A DNA stretch of 64,000 nt from Pelosinus fermentans JBW45 (GTDB lineage Bacteria; Bacillota; Negativicutes; DSM-13327). The translations under genes and the position numbers were made by a program. The notes under the pieces were generated by a model. That model did not search any database, had not been told where the DNA came from, and saw nothing but the letters and a program-made list of their open reading frames with translations. Shown piece by piece: positions 8,834 through 18,337 of the stretch (positions within the stretch are counted from its first letter, which is position 1; each line of letters begins with the position of its first letter). Where the stretch lies: positions 2,016,501-2,080,500 of the forward strand of contig NZ_CP010978.1 in the NCBI RefSeq assembly GCF_000271665.2, written 5' to 3'.

Positions 8834-9531
8834 ATGACAATAAGCCGCTTATGATAAAAGAATTGCCTCAAGAGGAAAGACCAAGGGAGAAAATGCTGAA
8901 GAAAGGTGTTCAGGCTTTAAGCAATGCAGATTTGTTGGCTATACTGCTTAGGACTGGTACAAAAAATGATTCTGTTTTGCGCGTAGCGGAAAGGCTGTTA
9001 AAAAAGTATGAAGAGATAGGTATAACTGCTCTTTCTGGTCTTGGTCCTCAAGAAATAAGTAAAATCAAAGGGATTGGTCCAGTAAAAGCAGTGACACTTG
9101 TTGCTGCCATTGAGCTCGGCAAACGCTTAAATGGAGCGGCAGCAGAACTAAGAGCAATCATTCGTTCTCCTCAGGATGCTGTTGATTTATTGATGGCCAG
9201 ACTACGCTATGAAGCACGAGAGCATTTTATTGTAATTCTCTTGTCCACCAAAAATCATGTGATAGCGATTCCTACTATTTCCATTGGCAGTTTAAATGCA
9301 TCGATTGTGCATCCCCGTGAATTATTTCGCGAGGCTATTAATCATTCAGCGGCTTCTGTTATTTTGGCACATAATCATCCTAGTGGAGATCCTACTCCTA
9401 GCTCGGAAGATGTTAGCCTAACTCGAAAATTAGTTGATGCAGGGAAAATTTTAGAAATTCCTGTCCTTGATCATATAATTATAGGCGATAACAAGTATGT
9501 TAGTCTTAAAGAAAAGGGAATAATAGAATGA
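8830..9531 (+). CDS. radC: RadC family JAB-domain protein
   Basis: Full-length RadC (233 residues): N-terminal helix-hairpin-helix region (about 65-85, ISKIKGIGPVKAV) and C-terminal JAB/MPN domain with the metal motif HNHPSGDPTPSSED (about 178-191). Despite its name a role in DNA repair is not established; the metal site suggests a hydrolase acting on proteins or nucleic acid. Four-base overlap with maf and 55 bases to mreB place it in the shape operon. A second, shorter RadC-like gene lies at 55654-56091. Confidence 0.93.
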   Translation: MNDNKPLMIKELPQEERPREKMLKKGVQALSNADLLAILLRTGTKNDSVLRVAERLLKKYEEIGITALSGLGPQEISKIKGIGPVKAVTLVAAIELGKRLNGAAAELRAIIRSPQDAVDLLMARLRYEAREHFIVILLSTKNHVIAIPTISIGSLNASIVHPRELFREAINHSAASVILAHNHPSGDPTPSSEDVSLTRKLVDAGKILEIPVLDHIIIGDNKYVSLKEKGIIE

Positions 9532-9571
9532 ATTTGTTAAGTAGCAAGATCAATATGTACTTGCTTATTGA

Positions 9572-10621
<1,050 letters not shown>

Positions 10622-10645
10622 TGGGATAGAGAGGAGATTACACCA

Positions 10646-11560
10646 GTGCGCTTGTTTCACAGAAAAATGGCCATTTTATTAGTGGCTGTGTTACTCGTCC
10701 TTTGGCTGGCTAGCTCTCTCGCCCAGGGTAGATATAAGTTTGCCTTTATGGAGAAAACAATTACTGTTGTGTTGGCGCCTGTTCAATCTGTTGTTAGCAA
10801 TGTTGGATTTACCTTTCGTAATATTGGCTTATCCACCGGAGAATTGATGACGGCCTATCGTGATAACAAAGCGCTGCGGATAGAAAATGAAAATCTTCGT
10901 CAAAGTAATTTAAATGTGACTGAAATTATGGCAGAGAATGCACGCCTTCGAGGCATGTTAGAGTATAAAAAAGGGGCACCACAGTTTGATTTAGTGACAG
11001 CAGCAGTAGTGGGGCGTGATCCTGGAAGCTGGACAAGTACGATTATTATTAATCGTGGAACTGCTGATGGTATTGCTAAAGACATGCCTGTAGTTACCCC
11101 TCAGGGACTTGTCGGCAGCGTTGTGAGTGTATATGCGAATGTGGCTAAAGTGAATCTGATTCTTGACCCTCGAAGTGCAGTGGGGGCGTTGGTGCAACGT
11201 CCAGAGTCGAGAGTAGCAGCTATCGTAGAAGGACATAGCGCTACACCGTTAGCGCCAAGAATGGTAAATATTGCTCGGGATGCTGATGTGATAAAAGGAG
11301 ATAAGCTTATTACATCAGGATTTGGCGGTATTTATCCTAAAGGGATATTAATTGGTGAAGTAGTAGACTTGGTTAATGAAGAAGGTGGTTTGTTAAAATA
11401 TGCTGTCTTGAATCCTGCAGTAGATTTTGATAGACTAGAAGAAGTCTCTATTATTTTACGTTCACGTGAGCCGATTCCTACCTTGCCTCTGACAAATCCA
11501 ATTATATCTCCTGATGCTTCGGGAAAGACACCAGTGCCTGCTCAGGGAGTAAGACAATGA
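10646..11560 (+). CDS. mreC: Rod shape-determining protein MreC
   Basis: A 304-residue protein with an N-terminal membrane helix (about 9-28), a coiled-coil segment rich in E/L/N (about 70-105) and the MreC beta-barrel domain (VVGRDPGSWTSTIIINRG at about 120; GVYPKGILIGEV-like segment near 235). It links MreB to the extracytoplasmic wall machinery. It starts with GTG at 10646 after GAGGAG, and overlaps mreD by four bases. Confidence 0.94.
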   Translation: MRLFHRKMAILLVAVLLVLWLASSLAQGRYKFAFMEKTITVVLAPVQSVVSNVGFTFRNIGLSTGELMTAYRDNKALRIENENLRQSNLNVTEIMAENARLRGMLEYKKGAPQFDLVTAAVVGRDPGSWTSTIIINRGTADGIAKDMPVVTPQGLVGSVVSVYANVAKVNLILDPRSAVGALVQRPESRVAAIVEGHSATPLAPRMVNIARDADVIKGDKLITSGFGGIYPKGILIGEVVDLVNEEGGLLKYAVLNPAVDFDRLEEVSIILRSREPIPTLPLTNPIISPDASGKTPVPAQGVRQ

Positions 11561-12042
11561 ATGTATTAATATGGGGTAGCGTACTTCTAATAACGATTAT
11601 CATACAGTCTACGCTAATACCTCTTATTTCAATTCGAGGTATTTATCCTGATGTACTGCTGATAATTGTGGTATCCTATGCCCTGCTGTCTGGTAAAGAG
11701 AATGGAGTCGGTATGGGCTTTTTTGCAGGATTATTACAAGATTTAGCATCTGGTGGTATTTTTGGAATTGGTACTTTGTCAAAATTAACAACTGGCTATC
11801 TCTTTGGATTGGCAGAACGCAAAGTATTTAAGGAACATGTGCTGTTGCCAATATTAGCTACGATTGTTGCAACCATATTCAATGGTTTGGTTGGGATGCT
11901 GCTATTATTGATCTTTGGCTACAAGGTTGATCTGATTGCTGCACTAACGCAGAATATAATGCCTCTTATGGGCTATAATTTAATTGTGGCAGTTCCCATA
12001 CATCATGCTGTATATCGTTTGATTAAATTTACTGCAGAATAA
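11557..12042 (+). CDS. mreD: Rod shape-determining membrane protein MreD
   Basis: The 161-residue MreD has five or six hydrophobic helices, with the IYPDVLLIIVVSYALLSG segment and the FFAGLLQDLASGGIFGIGTLS segment (about 68-88) typical of the family. It acts with MreC in the elongasome. It is translationally coupled to mreC; a hairpin with a short T run follows the stop. Confidence 0.92.
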   Translation: MNVLIWGSVLLITIIIQSTLIPLISIRGIYPDVLLIIVVSYALLSGKENGVGMGFFAGLLQDLASGGIFGIGTLSKLTTGYLFGLAERKVFKEHVLLPILATIVATIFNGLVGMLLLLIFGYKVDLIAALTQNIMPLMGYNLIVAVPIHHAVYRLIKFTAE

Positions 12043-12082
12043 AGCAAAAAATATAAGGTCTATGGCTTTCGTCTGTATCTAA

Positions 12083-12112
12083 AGGACTTGGCACTAGCCA
12101 AGTCCTGTTTTA
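12083..12112 (+). terminator. Hairpin between mreD and mrdA
   Basis: AGGACTTGGC and GCCAAGTCCT form a perfect ten-base-pair stem with an ACTA loop, followed by GTTTTAAG. The T run is short, so partial read-through into mrdA is likely. Confidence 0.7.
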
Positions 12113-12149
12113 AGTTTAAAAAATTGGGGGGAGAAAGGAAGATGTCATC

Positions 12150-13988
12150 ATGTTGGTGAAACGATCAAATTACAGGCTGGATGTACTGGCAATTATTATT
12201 CTTTTAGTATTTGTAGCTTTGGTTAGTCGTTTAGGATATTTGCAAGTCGTCCAGGGAAAATATTATGGAGAAAAAGCAGATGGTAATCGCATCAGACTTG
12301 CTCCTATAATGGCTCCTCGCGGCATGTTTTATGATCGAAATGGCATTCCCCTTGTCTCGAATCGCCCTGGCTTTGCAGTATCATTACTGCCGATTTCCGG
12401 GCCCGTTCCTGATGATATTATTGTTAAAGTAGCCAGTATCTTAAATATAACTCCTGATGAAATCAAAAAGAAGTTGAGTCAACATAGTGGCAGATTTGAG
12501 CCGATTCGCATTAAATCAGATATTGGTCCAGATATTGTAACAAAGATTGAGGAACGTCGTGCAGAATTGCCAGGGGTAGTAATTGAAATTCAGCCGATTC
12601 GCAATTATATTAATAACGAGTTAGCTGCTCACTTATTTGGCTATGTCAGTGAAATTAATGATGTAGAATTGGAAAAGGCACAAGAAAAATCCAATGAGTA
12701 TAAGAGCGGCGATATTATTGGTAAATTTGGTTTAGAAAAAGTATACGATCGTGAATTGCGTGGAATAGATGGAGGGAATCAGGTTGAGGTGGATGTAACC
12801 GGCCGTCCTGTTAATGTATTAGGACGAAAGGAAACTGTGCCAGGGAAGAACCTAACATTAACCATTGATTATAAAATACAAAAAGCAGCTGAAGTAGCAA
12901 TTGACGAACAACTTACATATTTGCAGACAAAGAGTGAGTTTCGGAATGCAAAAGCAGCAGCGGCTATTGCGATGAATCCAAAAACAGGAGAAATTCTGGC
13001 GATGGTAAGTAGGCCCACTTTTAACCCTAATTTATTTTCAGGTGGGATTTCTAGCAAGGATTGGAAAGCGTTAAATGAAAATCCCAATAATCCGATGAAT
13101 AACAAAGCCATTTCAGGAGAATATCCACCCGGATCTACTTTTAAACTGGTTACAGGTGCCGCAGCCTTGGAACTTGGTAAGGTAACTCCTGAAGAAAAAA
13201 TCCTAGATACAGGGAAACACTGGATTATTGCCAAAGGAAATGCTGAAGGAGAAGCCTTAGGATGGATTAATTTTAAGGAAGCTCTGACTAAGTCTGATAA
13301 TGTTTATTTTTATGAAATGGGTAATCGCTTAGGAATTGATAATTTAGAAAAATATGCACGTATGTTTGGTTTAGGAGTCACAACAGGCATTAATTTGCAA
13401 GGGGAATCAGAAGGTCTGGTTGCAAATCAGCGTTATAAAGAGAAAGTATATGGTGAGGAATGGTATCTATCAGAAACCTTTGATGCGGCTATTGGTCAAG
13501 GTTTTCAACTAACAACTCCCTTGCAGGTTGCTGTCTTAATGAGTGAAATTGCTAATGGTGGTTATCGGTATCGTCCTTATTTAGTCAGTAAGATTAGTTC
13601 CAATAAGGGAGAGGTTATCAAGACCTTTGCTCCTGAGGAAGTGGGAAGAATACAATTATCGGATAGAACCCTCACCCTTATTCGAGAGTCACTTCGAGAT
13701 GTTGCACTTGAAGGCGGTACAGCTGCTCAAGCATTTCGTGATTTTCCCATAGCCATTGCTGGTAAAACGGGTACAGCAGAAAATTCTCATGGCAGTGATC
13801 ATGGCTGGTTTATCGCTTATGGCCCTTACGAGGATCCTCGAATCGTAGTTGTAGTGATTGTAGAACAGGGGGGATTTGGTGCAGGATCTGCTGCGCCAAT
13901 TGCCAGAAAGATTATGGAGGCTGCCTTTAATCTGAATCAAGATCCTGCAGCAGCACAGCAGACCCATAAACCTCAGACTGCACTATAA
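12150..13988 (+). CDS. mrdA: Penicillin-binding protein 2 (elongation transpeptidase)
   Basis: This 612-residue class B PBP has an N-terminal membrane helix (about 9-29), a dimerisation/linker domain and a C-terminal transpeptidase domain. The active-site motifs are STFK (Ser about 329), SDN (about 382) and KTG (about 540). It cross-links peptidoglycan during elongation together with RodA and MreBCD. The position directly after mreD and before minC matches the common Firmicute order. Start ATG 12150 lies some 11 bases after GAAAGGA, a slightly long spacing. Confidence 0.95.
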   Translation: MLVKRSNYRLDVLAIIILLVFVALVSRLGYLQVVQGKYYGEKADGNRIRLAPIMAPRGMFYDRNGIPLVSNRPGFAVSLLPISGPVPDDIIVKVASILNITPDEIKKKLSQHSGRFEPIRIKSDIGPDIVTKIEERRAELPGVVIEIQPIRNYINNELAAHLFGYVSEINDVELEKAQEKSNEYKSGDIIGKFGLEKVYDRELRGIDGGNQVEVDVTGRPVNVLGRKETVPGKNLTLTIDYKIQKAAEVAIDEQLTYLQTKSEFRNAKAAAAIAMNPKTGEILAMVSRPTFNPNLFSGGISSKDWKALNENPNNPMNNKAISGEYPPGSTFKLVTGAAALELGKVTPEEKILDTGKHWIIAKGNAEGEALGWINFKEALTKSDNVYFYEMGNRLGIDNLEKYARMFGLGVTTGINLQGESEGLVANQRYKEKVYGEEWYLSETFDAAIGQGFQLTTPLQVAVLMSEIANGGYRYRPYLVSKISSNKGEVIKTFAPEEVGRIQLSDRTLTLIRESLRDVALEGGTAAQAFRDFPIAIAGKTGTAENSHGSDHGWFIAYGPYEDPRIVVVVIVEQGGFGAGSAAPIARKIMEAAFNLNQDPAAAQQTHKPQTAL

Positions 13989-13996
13989 GAAAAGAA

Positions 13997-14037
13997 GGCT
14001 ATTTCGTTACCGTTTAAGAAATCGTAACGAAATAGCC
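13997..14037 (+). terminator. Strong hairpin after mrdA
   Basis: GGCTATTTCGTTAC and GTAACGAAATAGCC give a perfect 14-base-pair stem with a 13-base loop. The following CTCTGTTCTT is only moderately T-rich, so termination strength is uncertain. Confidence 0.7.
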
Positions 14038-14089
14038 CTCTGTTCTTAATAGCCTAGAAAGTATAAGTTTCTTTAAAAGAGAACTTTAA

Positions 14090-14192
14090 ACGCAGAGGAC
14101 ACAAAGATGTACAAAGGGCACACCAGACATGTTTATTCTACAACTTTGTGTTCTTTGTGTCCGCGTAAGCGGCTTTGTGTCTTTGTGTTTCG
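14090..14192. repeat. CACAAAG-type intergenic inverted repeat, copy 1
   Basis: The left part reads CGCAGAGGACACAAAG and the right part, on the other strand, CGCGGACACAAAGAACACAAAG, so the stretch is an imperfect inverted repeat built from CACAAAG units. Related motifs recur at 27043-27087 and 29620-29712. No ORF here is convincing. Together with the hairpin at 13997 it fills the 372-base gap before minC. Confidence 0.7.
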
Positions 14193-14360
14193 AAACGGCT
14201 ATGTATTAAAAGGACGCAAATTACTTTTCCTATGATAGTCGTTTGGTCCCGTATTTTGGATTTAAAAATTAACTTCTTAAATTTGGCAGGATTATTGACG
14301 AAAAGCGCGAATTCTAAGTGGCAGATATATGTAACCTGTAAGAAGACTTGGGAGATGGAC

Positions 14361-14999
14361 ATGCGAGAATATGTAATATTTAAGGGCAGCAGAAATGGCT
14401 TACAATTAGTACTTGATGCATCTGTAGAATTTGAAGTACTTTTAGAAAATTTAGCAGCTAAACTAGAATCGGCAGTTGATTTTTTCTCTCGAGGGACGAT
14501 GGTGGAAGTGCCAGCCAAGGTACGTAATCTTTCTTTTCAGGAGCAGGAAGAATTAAGTAAGCTGCTGGCTGGTTATGGATTGGTCTTTCGTGAAGTCAAT
14601 GACCAGTGTGCAGATGATATTGCGATGTTTGAGCCTAAAGAGATAGAACGGCTAGTTGTTGCAAAAACCATACGCAGCGGTCAAGAAATTATTCATCAGG
14701 GTGCCGTGGTTATTGATGGTGACGTGAATCCTGGTGCAGAGGTAATAGCCGGCGGAGATATTATTGTAAACGGGACATGTCGCGGTATGGTACATGCAGG
14801 GGCTTATGGAGATATAAGGGCTACTATTACAGCCCAGCGTTTATTAGCTTCGCAAATTAGAATTGCTGGACTAATTGCCAGAGCACCGGATCATTTAGAC
14901 CAGCCTGATCAAGCTGAGGTAGCACTTATCGAAGACGGGATTGTCATTATAAAAACAGTTAGTATGCAAGAAGATGAGATGCAAAAATTACAAGCATAA
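14361..14999 (+). CDS. minC: Septum site-determining protein MinC
   Basis: A 212-residue MinC: N-terminal FtsZ-inhibiting domain (MREYVIFKGSRNGLQLVLD start) and C-terminal right-handed beta-helix domain (GDVNPGAEVIAGGDIIVNG about residues 128-146, then GMVHAGAYGD). With MinD it blocks Z-ring assembly away from midcell. An open frame extends 62 codons upstream, but that part falls in the repeat and has no homology feature; ATG 14361 with GGGAG at 14350-14354 gives the normal family length. minD follows 50 bases downstream. Confidence 0.93.
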   Translation: MREYVIFKGSRNGLQLVLDASVEFEVLLENLAAKLESAVDFFSRGTMVEVPAKVRNLSFQEQEELSKLLAGYGLVFREVNDQCADDIAMFEPKEIERLVVAKTIRSGQEIIHQGAVVIDGDVNPGAEVIAGGDIIVNGTCRGMVHAGAYGDIRATITAQRLLASQIRIAGLIARAPDHLDQPDQAEVALIEDGIVIIKTVSMQEDEMQKLQA

Positions 15000-15049
15000 G
15001 TAAAGCAGACTAAAGTCTTTGGCATTGGTCTGTATATAGGAGGATCTAT

Positions 15050-15841
15050 ATGGGGGAAGTTATTGTAATAACATCGGGCAAAGGCGGCGTTGGAAAAACT
15101 ACCACTTCAGCCAATCTGGGGACTGGTTTTGCATTGCAGGGAAAGAAAGTAGTGTTAGTTGATGCAGATATTGGATTACGTAATTTAGATGTAGTGATGG
15201 GACTTGAAAATCGAATTGTATATGATTTAGTGGATGTTACAGACGGAAATTGTCGGCTAAAGCAAGCATTGATTCGGGATAAACGTTATGAATCCCTCTA
15301 TCTTTTACCTGCGGCTCAAACTCGTGATAAAAATGCAGTAACTCCAGAACAAATGAAACAACTATGTGATGAATTAAAACAAGATTTTGATTTTGTGATT
15401 ATTGACTGTCCTGCAGGTATTGAGCAGGGATTCAAGAACGCAATAGCTGGGGCTGATCGGGCAATTATTGTGACTACGCCTGAGGTATCAGCGGTGCGTG
15501 ATGCTGATCGTATCATTGGCTTATTAGAGTCAGAGGGGAAACATAACCCTAAACTGATTGTGAATCGTATTCGTCCTCACATGGTTAAAAAAGGTGATAT
15601 GATGAGTATCGATGATATTATTGAGATCTTAGCCATTGATTTATTAGGCATTATACCAGAGGATGATTATATTGTCGTTTCAACCAATCGAGGAGAGCCA
15701 GCAGTTGTCAATCCTATTTCCCAGGCAAGTACAGCGTATAAGAATATTGTTCGACGTTTAATGGGTGAAAATATACCATTAATGATTATTGAAGATAATA
15801 CTAGCTTTTTTAATAAATTAAAGAAAATATTCAATCTTTAA
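15050..15841 (+). CDS. minD: Septum site-determining ATPase MinD
   Basis: The 263-residue MinD carries the deviant Walker A motif GKGGVGKTT (about residues 10-18), the DADIGLRNLDVVMGLE segment and FVIIDCPAGIE Walker B region (about 115-125). The C-terminal helix (FNKLKKIFNL) is the amphipathic membrane-targeting sequence. It recruits MinC to the membrane and is released by MinE. Good RBS (AGGAGG) before ATG 15050; minE begins 13 bases after the stop. Confidence 0.96.
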   Translation: MGEVIVITSGKGGVGKTTTSANLGTGFALQGKKVVLVDADIGLRNLDVVMGLENRIVYDLVDVTDGNCRLKQALIRDKRYESLYLLPAAQTRDKNAVTPEQMKQLCDELKQDFDFVIIDCPAGIEQGFKNAIAGADRAIIVTTPEVSAVRDADRIIGLLESEGKHNPKLIVNRIRPHMVKKGDMMSIDDIIEILAIDLLGIIPEDDYIVVSTNRGEPAVVNPISQASTAYKNIVRRLMGENIPLMIIEDNTSFFNKLKKIFNL

Positions 15842-15854
15842 GGGAGGAATAAAA

Positions 15855-16133
15855 ATGCTTGAATTGATTCAAAAACTTTTTGGCAAAGATTCTAATTCTT
15901 CGAAAGATATTGCCAAAGAAAGACTACGATTGGTATTGGTTCATGATAGGGTTAATGTTTCTCCCCAATTGATGGAAACATTAAAAGATGATATGTTTAA
16001 AGCCATATCGAATTATATGGATATCAATGAAAAGTGCATGGAAGTGAATCTTACTCATACCGAATCATCCGTCACTCTTGTTGCTAATATTCCTGTGACC
16101 AGTATGAAAAGAGGCGCTATGTCAAAGCGATAA
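15855..16133 (+). CDS. minE: Cell division topological specificity factor MinE
   Basis: A 92-residue MinE: the N-terminal MLELIQKLFGK membrane-binding helix, the anti-MinCD segment ending in AKERLRLVLVHDR (about 20-33) and the C-terminal dimerisation domain. It stimulates MinD ATPase and produces pole-to-pole oscillation. Its presence distinguishes this organism from Bacillus, which uses DivIVA/MinJ instead. It ends the minCDE operon, followed by a terminator. Confidence 0.93.
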   Translation: MLELIQKLFGKDSNSSKDIAKERLRLVLVHDRVNVSPQLMETLKDDMFKAISNYMDINEKCMEVNLTHTESSVTLVANIPVTSMKRGAMSKR

Positions 16134-16198
16134 GCAGGTAGGGAGCAGCTTATACTTATGAATGAGAGCGGTTTCATCATCGTATAAAAATTACCATC

Positions 16199-16226
16199 AG
16201 GCGCAGTATACTATACTGCGCCTTTT
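16199..16226 (+). terminator. Intrinsic terminator of minCDE
   Basis: AGGCGCAGTATA and TATACTGCGCCT pair perfectly around one base or a short loop and are followed by TTTTAAG. Confidence 0.85.
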
Positions 16227-16294
16227 AAGTGGACGAAATTGGGAAATGATATTATAATAAAGAAATGACTTGATATGGAAGGTATGTGTAAGGT

Positions 16295-17401
16295 ATGTTA
16301 AATCGGCGTCTATTACGAAATTTAGATTTTGTTACAATTACCACAACGGTGATACTGATTTTGATAAGTTTAGTAATAATTGGCAGCGCTACTCATATCA
16401 ATACACCCGGTGAAGAACGATATTGGTATGTTGAGCGTCAGGGAACGTTTGCCTTGTTTAATGTGATTTTCATAATTATTCTATTGAATTTTGACTATAA
16501 AGTACTGGGTAAATTCGCCAATGGGTTGTATGGTATCAATTTAGTCATGTTATTGGCTGTTATGTTTATAGGTCAATCAGCTCTTGGCGCGCAGCGATGG
16601 ATACAAATAGGTCCTATTAGCTTGCAGCCTTCAGAGTTCTCCAAATTAATTATGATCATTGCATTAGCGGATATGCTGGACAAAAAAACAGGGAAACTCA
16701 ATTCATTTAAAGATCTGATACCCATTTTTTTATACGTGGGTGTACCTTTCTTGTTAATTTTAAAGCAGCCTGATCTTGGGACTTCTCTTGTGTTTTTAGC
16801 TATTTTATTTGGTATGCTCTTTATTGCAGGGATTAAAAGTAAACATTTGATGGTGATTTTTGGCGCTGGTGCTGCTTTCCTACCTATATTTTGGCATTTC
16901 TTAAAGGATTATCAAAAAATGCGATTGTCTGTATTTATGGATCCCAATGTTGATCCATTGGGATCTGGTTATCATATTATACAGTCTAAGATTGCCATTG
17001 GGTCAGGAATGCTATTTGGTAAGGGACTCTTTGGCGGCACCCAAAGCCAGTTGAACTTTTTACCAGAAAATCATACAGATTTTATTTTTGCTGTGATTGG
17101 TGAGGAACTTGGCTTTATTGGAGCGGTTTTGATTTTATTGCTGTATTTCATTCTTTTATATCGGGGTGTAAAAATTGCTGGTGAAGCAAAAGATAATTTT
17201 GGGACTTTACTAGCGACAGGCATTACCTCTATGTTGACTTTCCATGTATTAGTGAATGTAGGGATGACTGCTGGTATTATGCCAGTAACCGGTATCCCCT
17301 TGCCCTTAATGAGTTATGGCGTTAGTGCTCTTACTACGAATATGATTAGCATTGGTATATTACTAAATATCTATATGCGTAGACAAAAGATTATGTTTTA
17401 A
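16295..17401 (+). CDS. rodA: RodA-type SEDS peptidoglycan glycosyltransferase
   Basis: A 368-residue, ten-helix SEDS protein (RodA/FtsW/SpoVE). Visible conserved segments are GAQRWIQIGPISLQPSEFSK (about 95-114), KQPDLGTSL (about 160-168) and GIPLPLMSYGVSALTTNM near the C-terminus. Such proteins polymerise lipid II into glycan strands; its place beside mreBCD, mrdA and minCDE favours RodA over FtsW. Start ATG 16295 follows GGAAGG. Function is confident at family level; RodA rather than SpoVE is inferred from context. Confidence 0.92.
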   Translation: MLNRRLLRNLDFVTITTTVILILISLVIIGSATHINTPGEERYWYVERQGTFALFNVIFIIILLNFDYKVLGKFANGLYGINLVMLLAVMFIGQSALGAQRWIQIGPISLQPSEFSKLIMIIALADMLDKKTGKLNSFKDLIPIFLYVGVPFLLILKQPDLGTSLVFLAILFGMLFIAGIKSKHLMVIFGAGAAFLPIFWHFLKDYQKMRLSVFMDPNVDPLGSGYHIIQSKIAIGSGMLFGKGLFGGTQSQLNFLPENHTDFIFAVIGEELGFIGAVLILLLYFILLYRGVKIAGEAKDNFGTLLATGITSMLTFHVLVNVGMTAGIMPVTGIPLPLMSYGVSALTTNMISIGILLNIYMRRQKIMF

Positions 17402-17486
17402 AAATATGCAATGCTTTAAAAACGTAACCATAGATTGTTAGTCTGTCAAAGATTTATATTAAGTCTCAACATGCATAGAAGATGCA

Positions 17487-17515
17487 AGAGGATGCGCCGC
17501 TAGGTGTATCCTCTT
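17487..17515 (+). terminator. Intrinsic terminator after rodA
   Basis: AGAGGATGCGCC and GGTGTATCCTCT pair with a GCTA loop and two mismatch/wobble positions, followed by TTTGAAATT. The T run is short. Confidence 0.65.
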
Positions 17516-17591
17516 TGAAATTCTAAGCATATATTGCATTCCTTTTCTCATATATATTCTATAGTAATAGGTGCTGGTGTGGGGGTGCTAT

Positions 17592-18332
17592 ATGGCAAAG
17601 CTATGGAATAAGTTAAGAAAGAACCGCTGGGGCGAAACAAGGGAAACGGATTATTCCTGGCAGTATCCAGAGGAAGAGGTGAACTATGATTGGCTTAAAA
17701 AAACAATTATAGCAGGCATTTTATTTGCAATTGTATATTGTGCTCATATATCGGAAACGGCGATAGGGAGAATGATGGATGATGGGATTCGTTATACCTT
17801 GACGGCGCAAACAGATGTTAATTATGTAGTGGAAAAAATCATTAGTATGGCTCCGGAAAATTTAGATCTCTCAGTACTTAAAAGAGTTCAGACTACAATA
17901 TCCAAACCTGCAGATCCTTTATTGTATATGCATATGCCTGTTACAGGGAAAATTATAGTGCCATTTGGCTGGGGCATTCATCCTGTGTTAAAACAAGAAA
18001 GAATGCATGAAGGAATTGATATGGAAGCTGCTTTAGGAACGAGTGTGCAAGCAGCTGCTCCTGGTAAGGTAAAAATGATTACGGATAGTGCCCAGTTGGG
18101 AAAGGTAGTAATCATCGAACATAGTCAGGAGATAGAAACTTTATATGGTCACTTAGGAGAAGTTCTTGTACAGCAAGGGGATGCGATTAGCCAGGGACAG
18201 ATTATTGCTAAAGTAGGTAAAAGCGGCATGGCAACTGGACCTTTGCTTTATTTTGAGGTGCGGGAAAACGGTAAGGCCATTGATCCTACTACTCGGCTAA
18301 AGGGAGAGTTTCCTAAGGGAGAGGAGAAGTGA
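17592..18332 (+). CDS. SpoIVFA-like M23 (LytM) domain membrane protein, probably without peptidase activity
   Basis: The 246-residue protein has a cytoplasmic N-terminus, one membrane helix (about 38-56) and a C-terminal M23/LytM domain. The first metal motif is present (HEGID, about 143-147), as is GHL, but the normal HLHFEV segment reads GPLLYFEV, so both histidines of the HxH motif are absent. This matches SpoIVFA, which has a LytM fold without activity and regulates the SpoIVFB protease; the next gene, five bases away, encodes an M50 protease. The start at ATG 17592 is used because GGGGGTG just upstream is the likely RBS. Confidence 0.8.
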   Translation: MAKLWNKLRKNRWGETRETDYSWQYPEEEVNYDWLKKTIIAGILFAIVYCAHISETAIGRMMDDGIRYTLTAQTDVNYVVEKIISMAPENLDLSVLKRVQTTISKPADPLLYMHMPVTGKIIVPFGWGIHPVLKQERMHEGIDMEAALGTSVQAAAPGKVKMITDSAQLGKVVIIEHSQEIETLYGHLGEVLVQQGDAISQGQIIAKVGKSGMATGPLLYFEVRENGKAIDPTTRLKGEFPKGEEK

Positions 18333-18337
18333 GTTGA

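Noticed and set aside
14175-14360. N-terminal extension of MinC by 62 codons
   Set aside because: It would start inside the intergenic repeat, lacks an RBS and exceeds the normal family length; ATG 14361 has an RBS.
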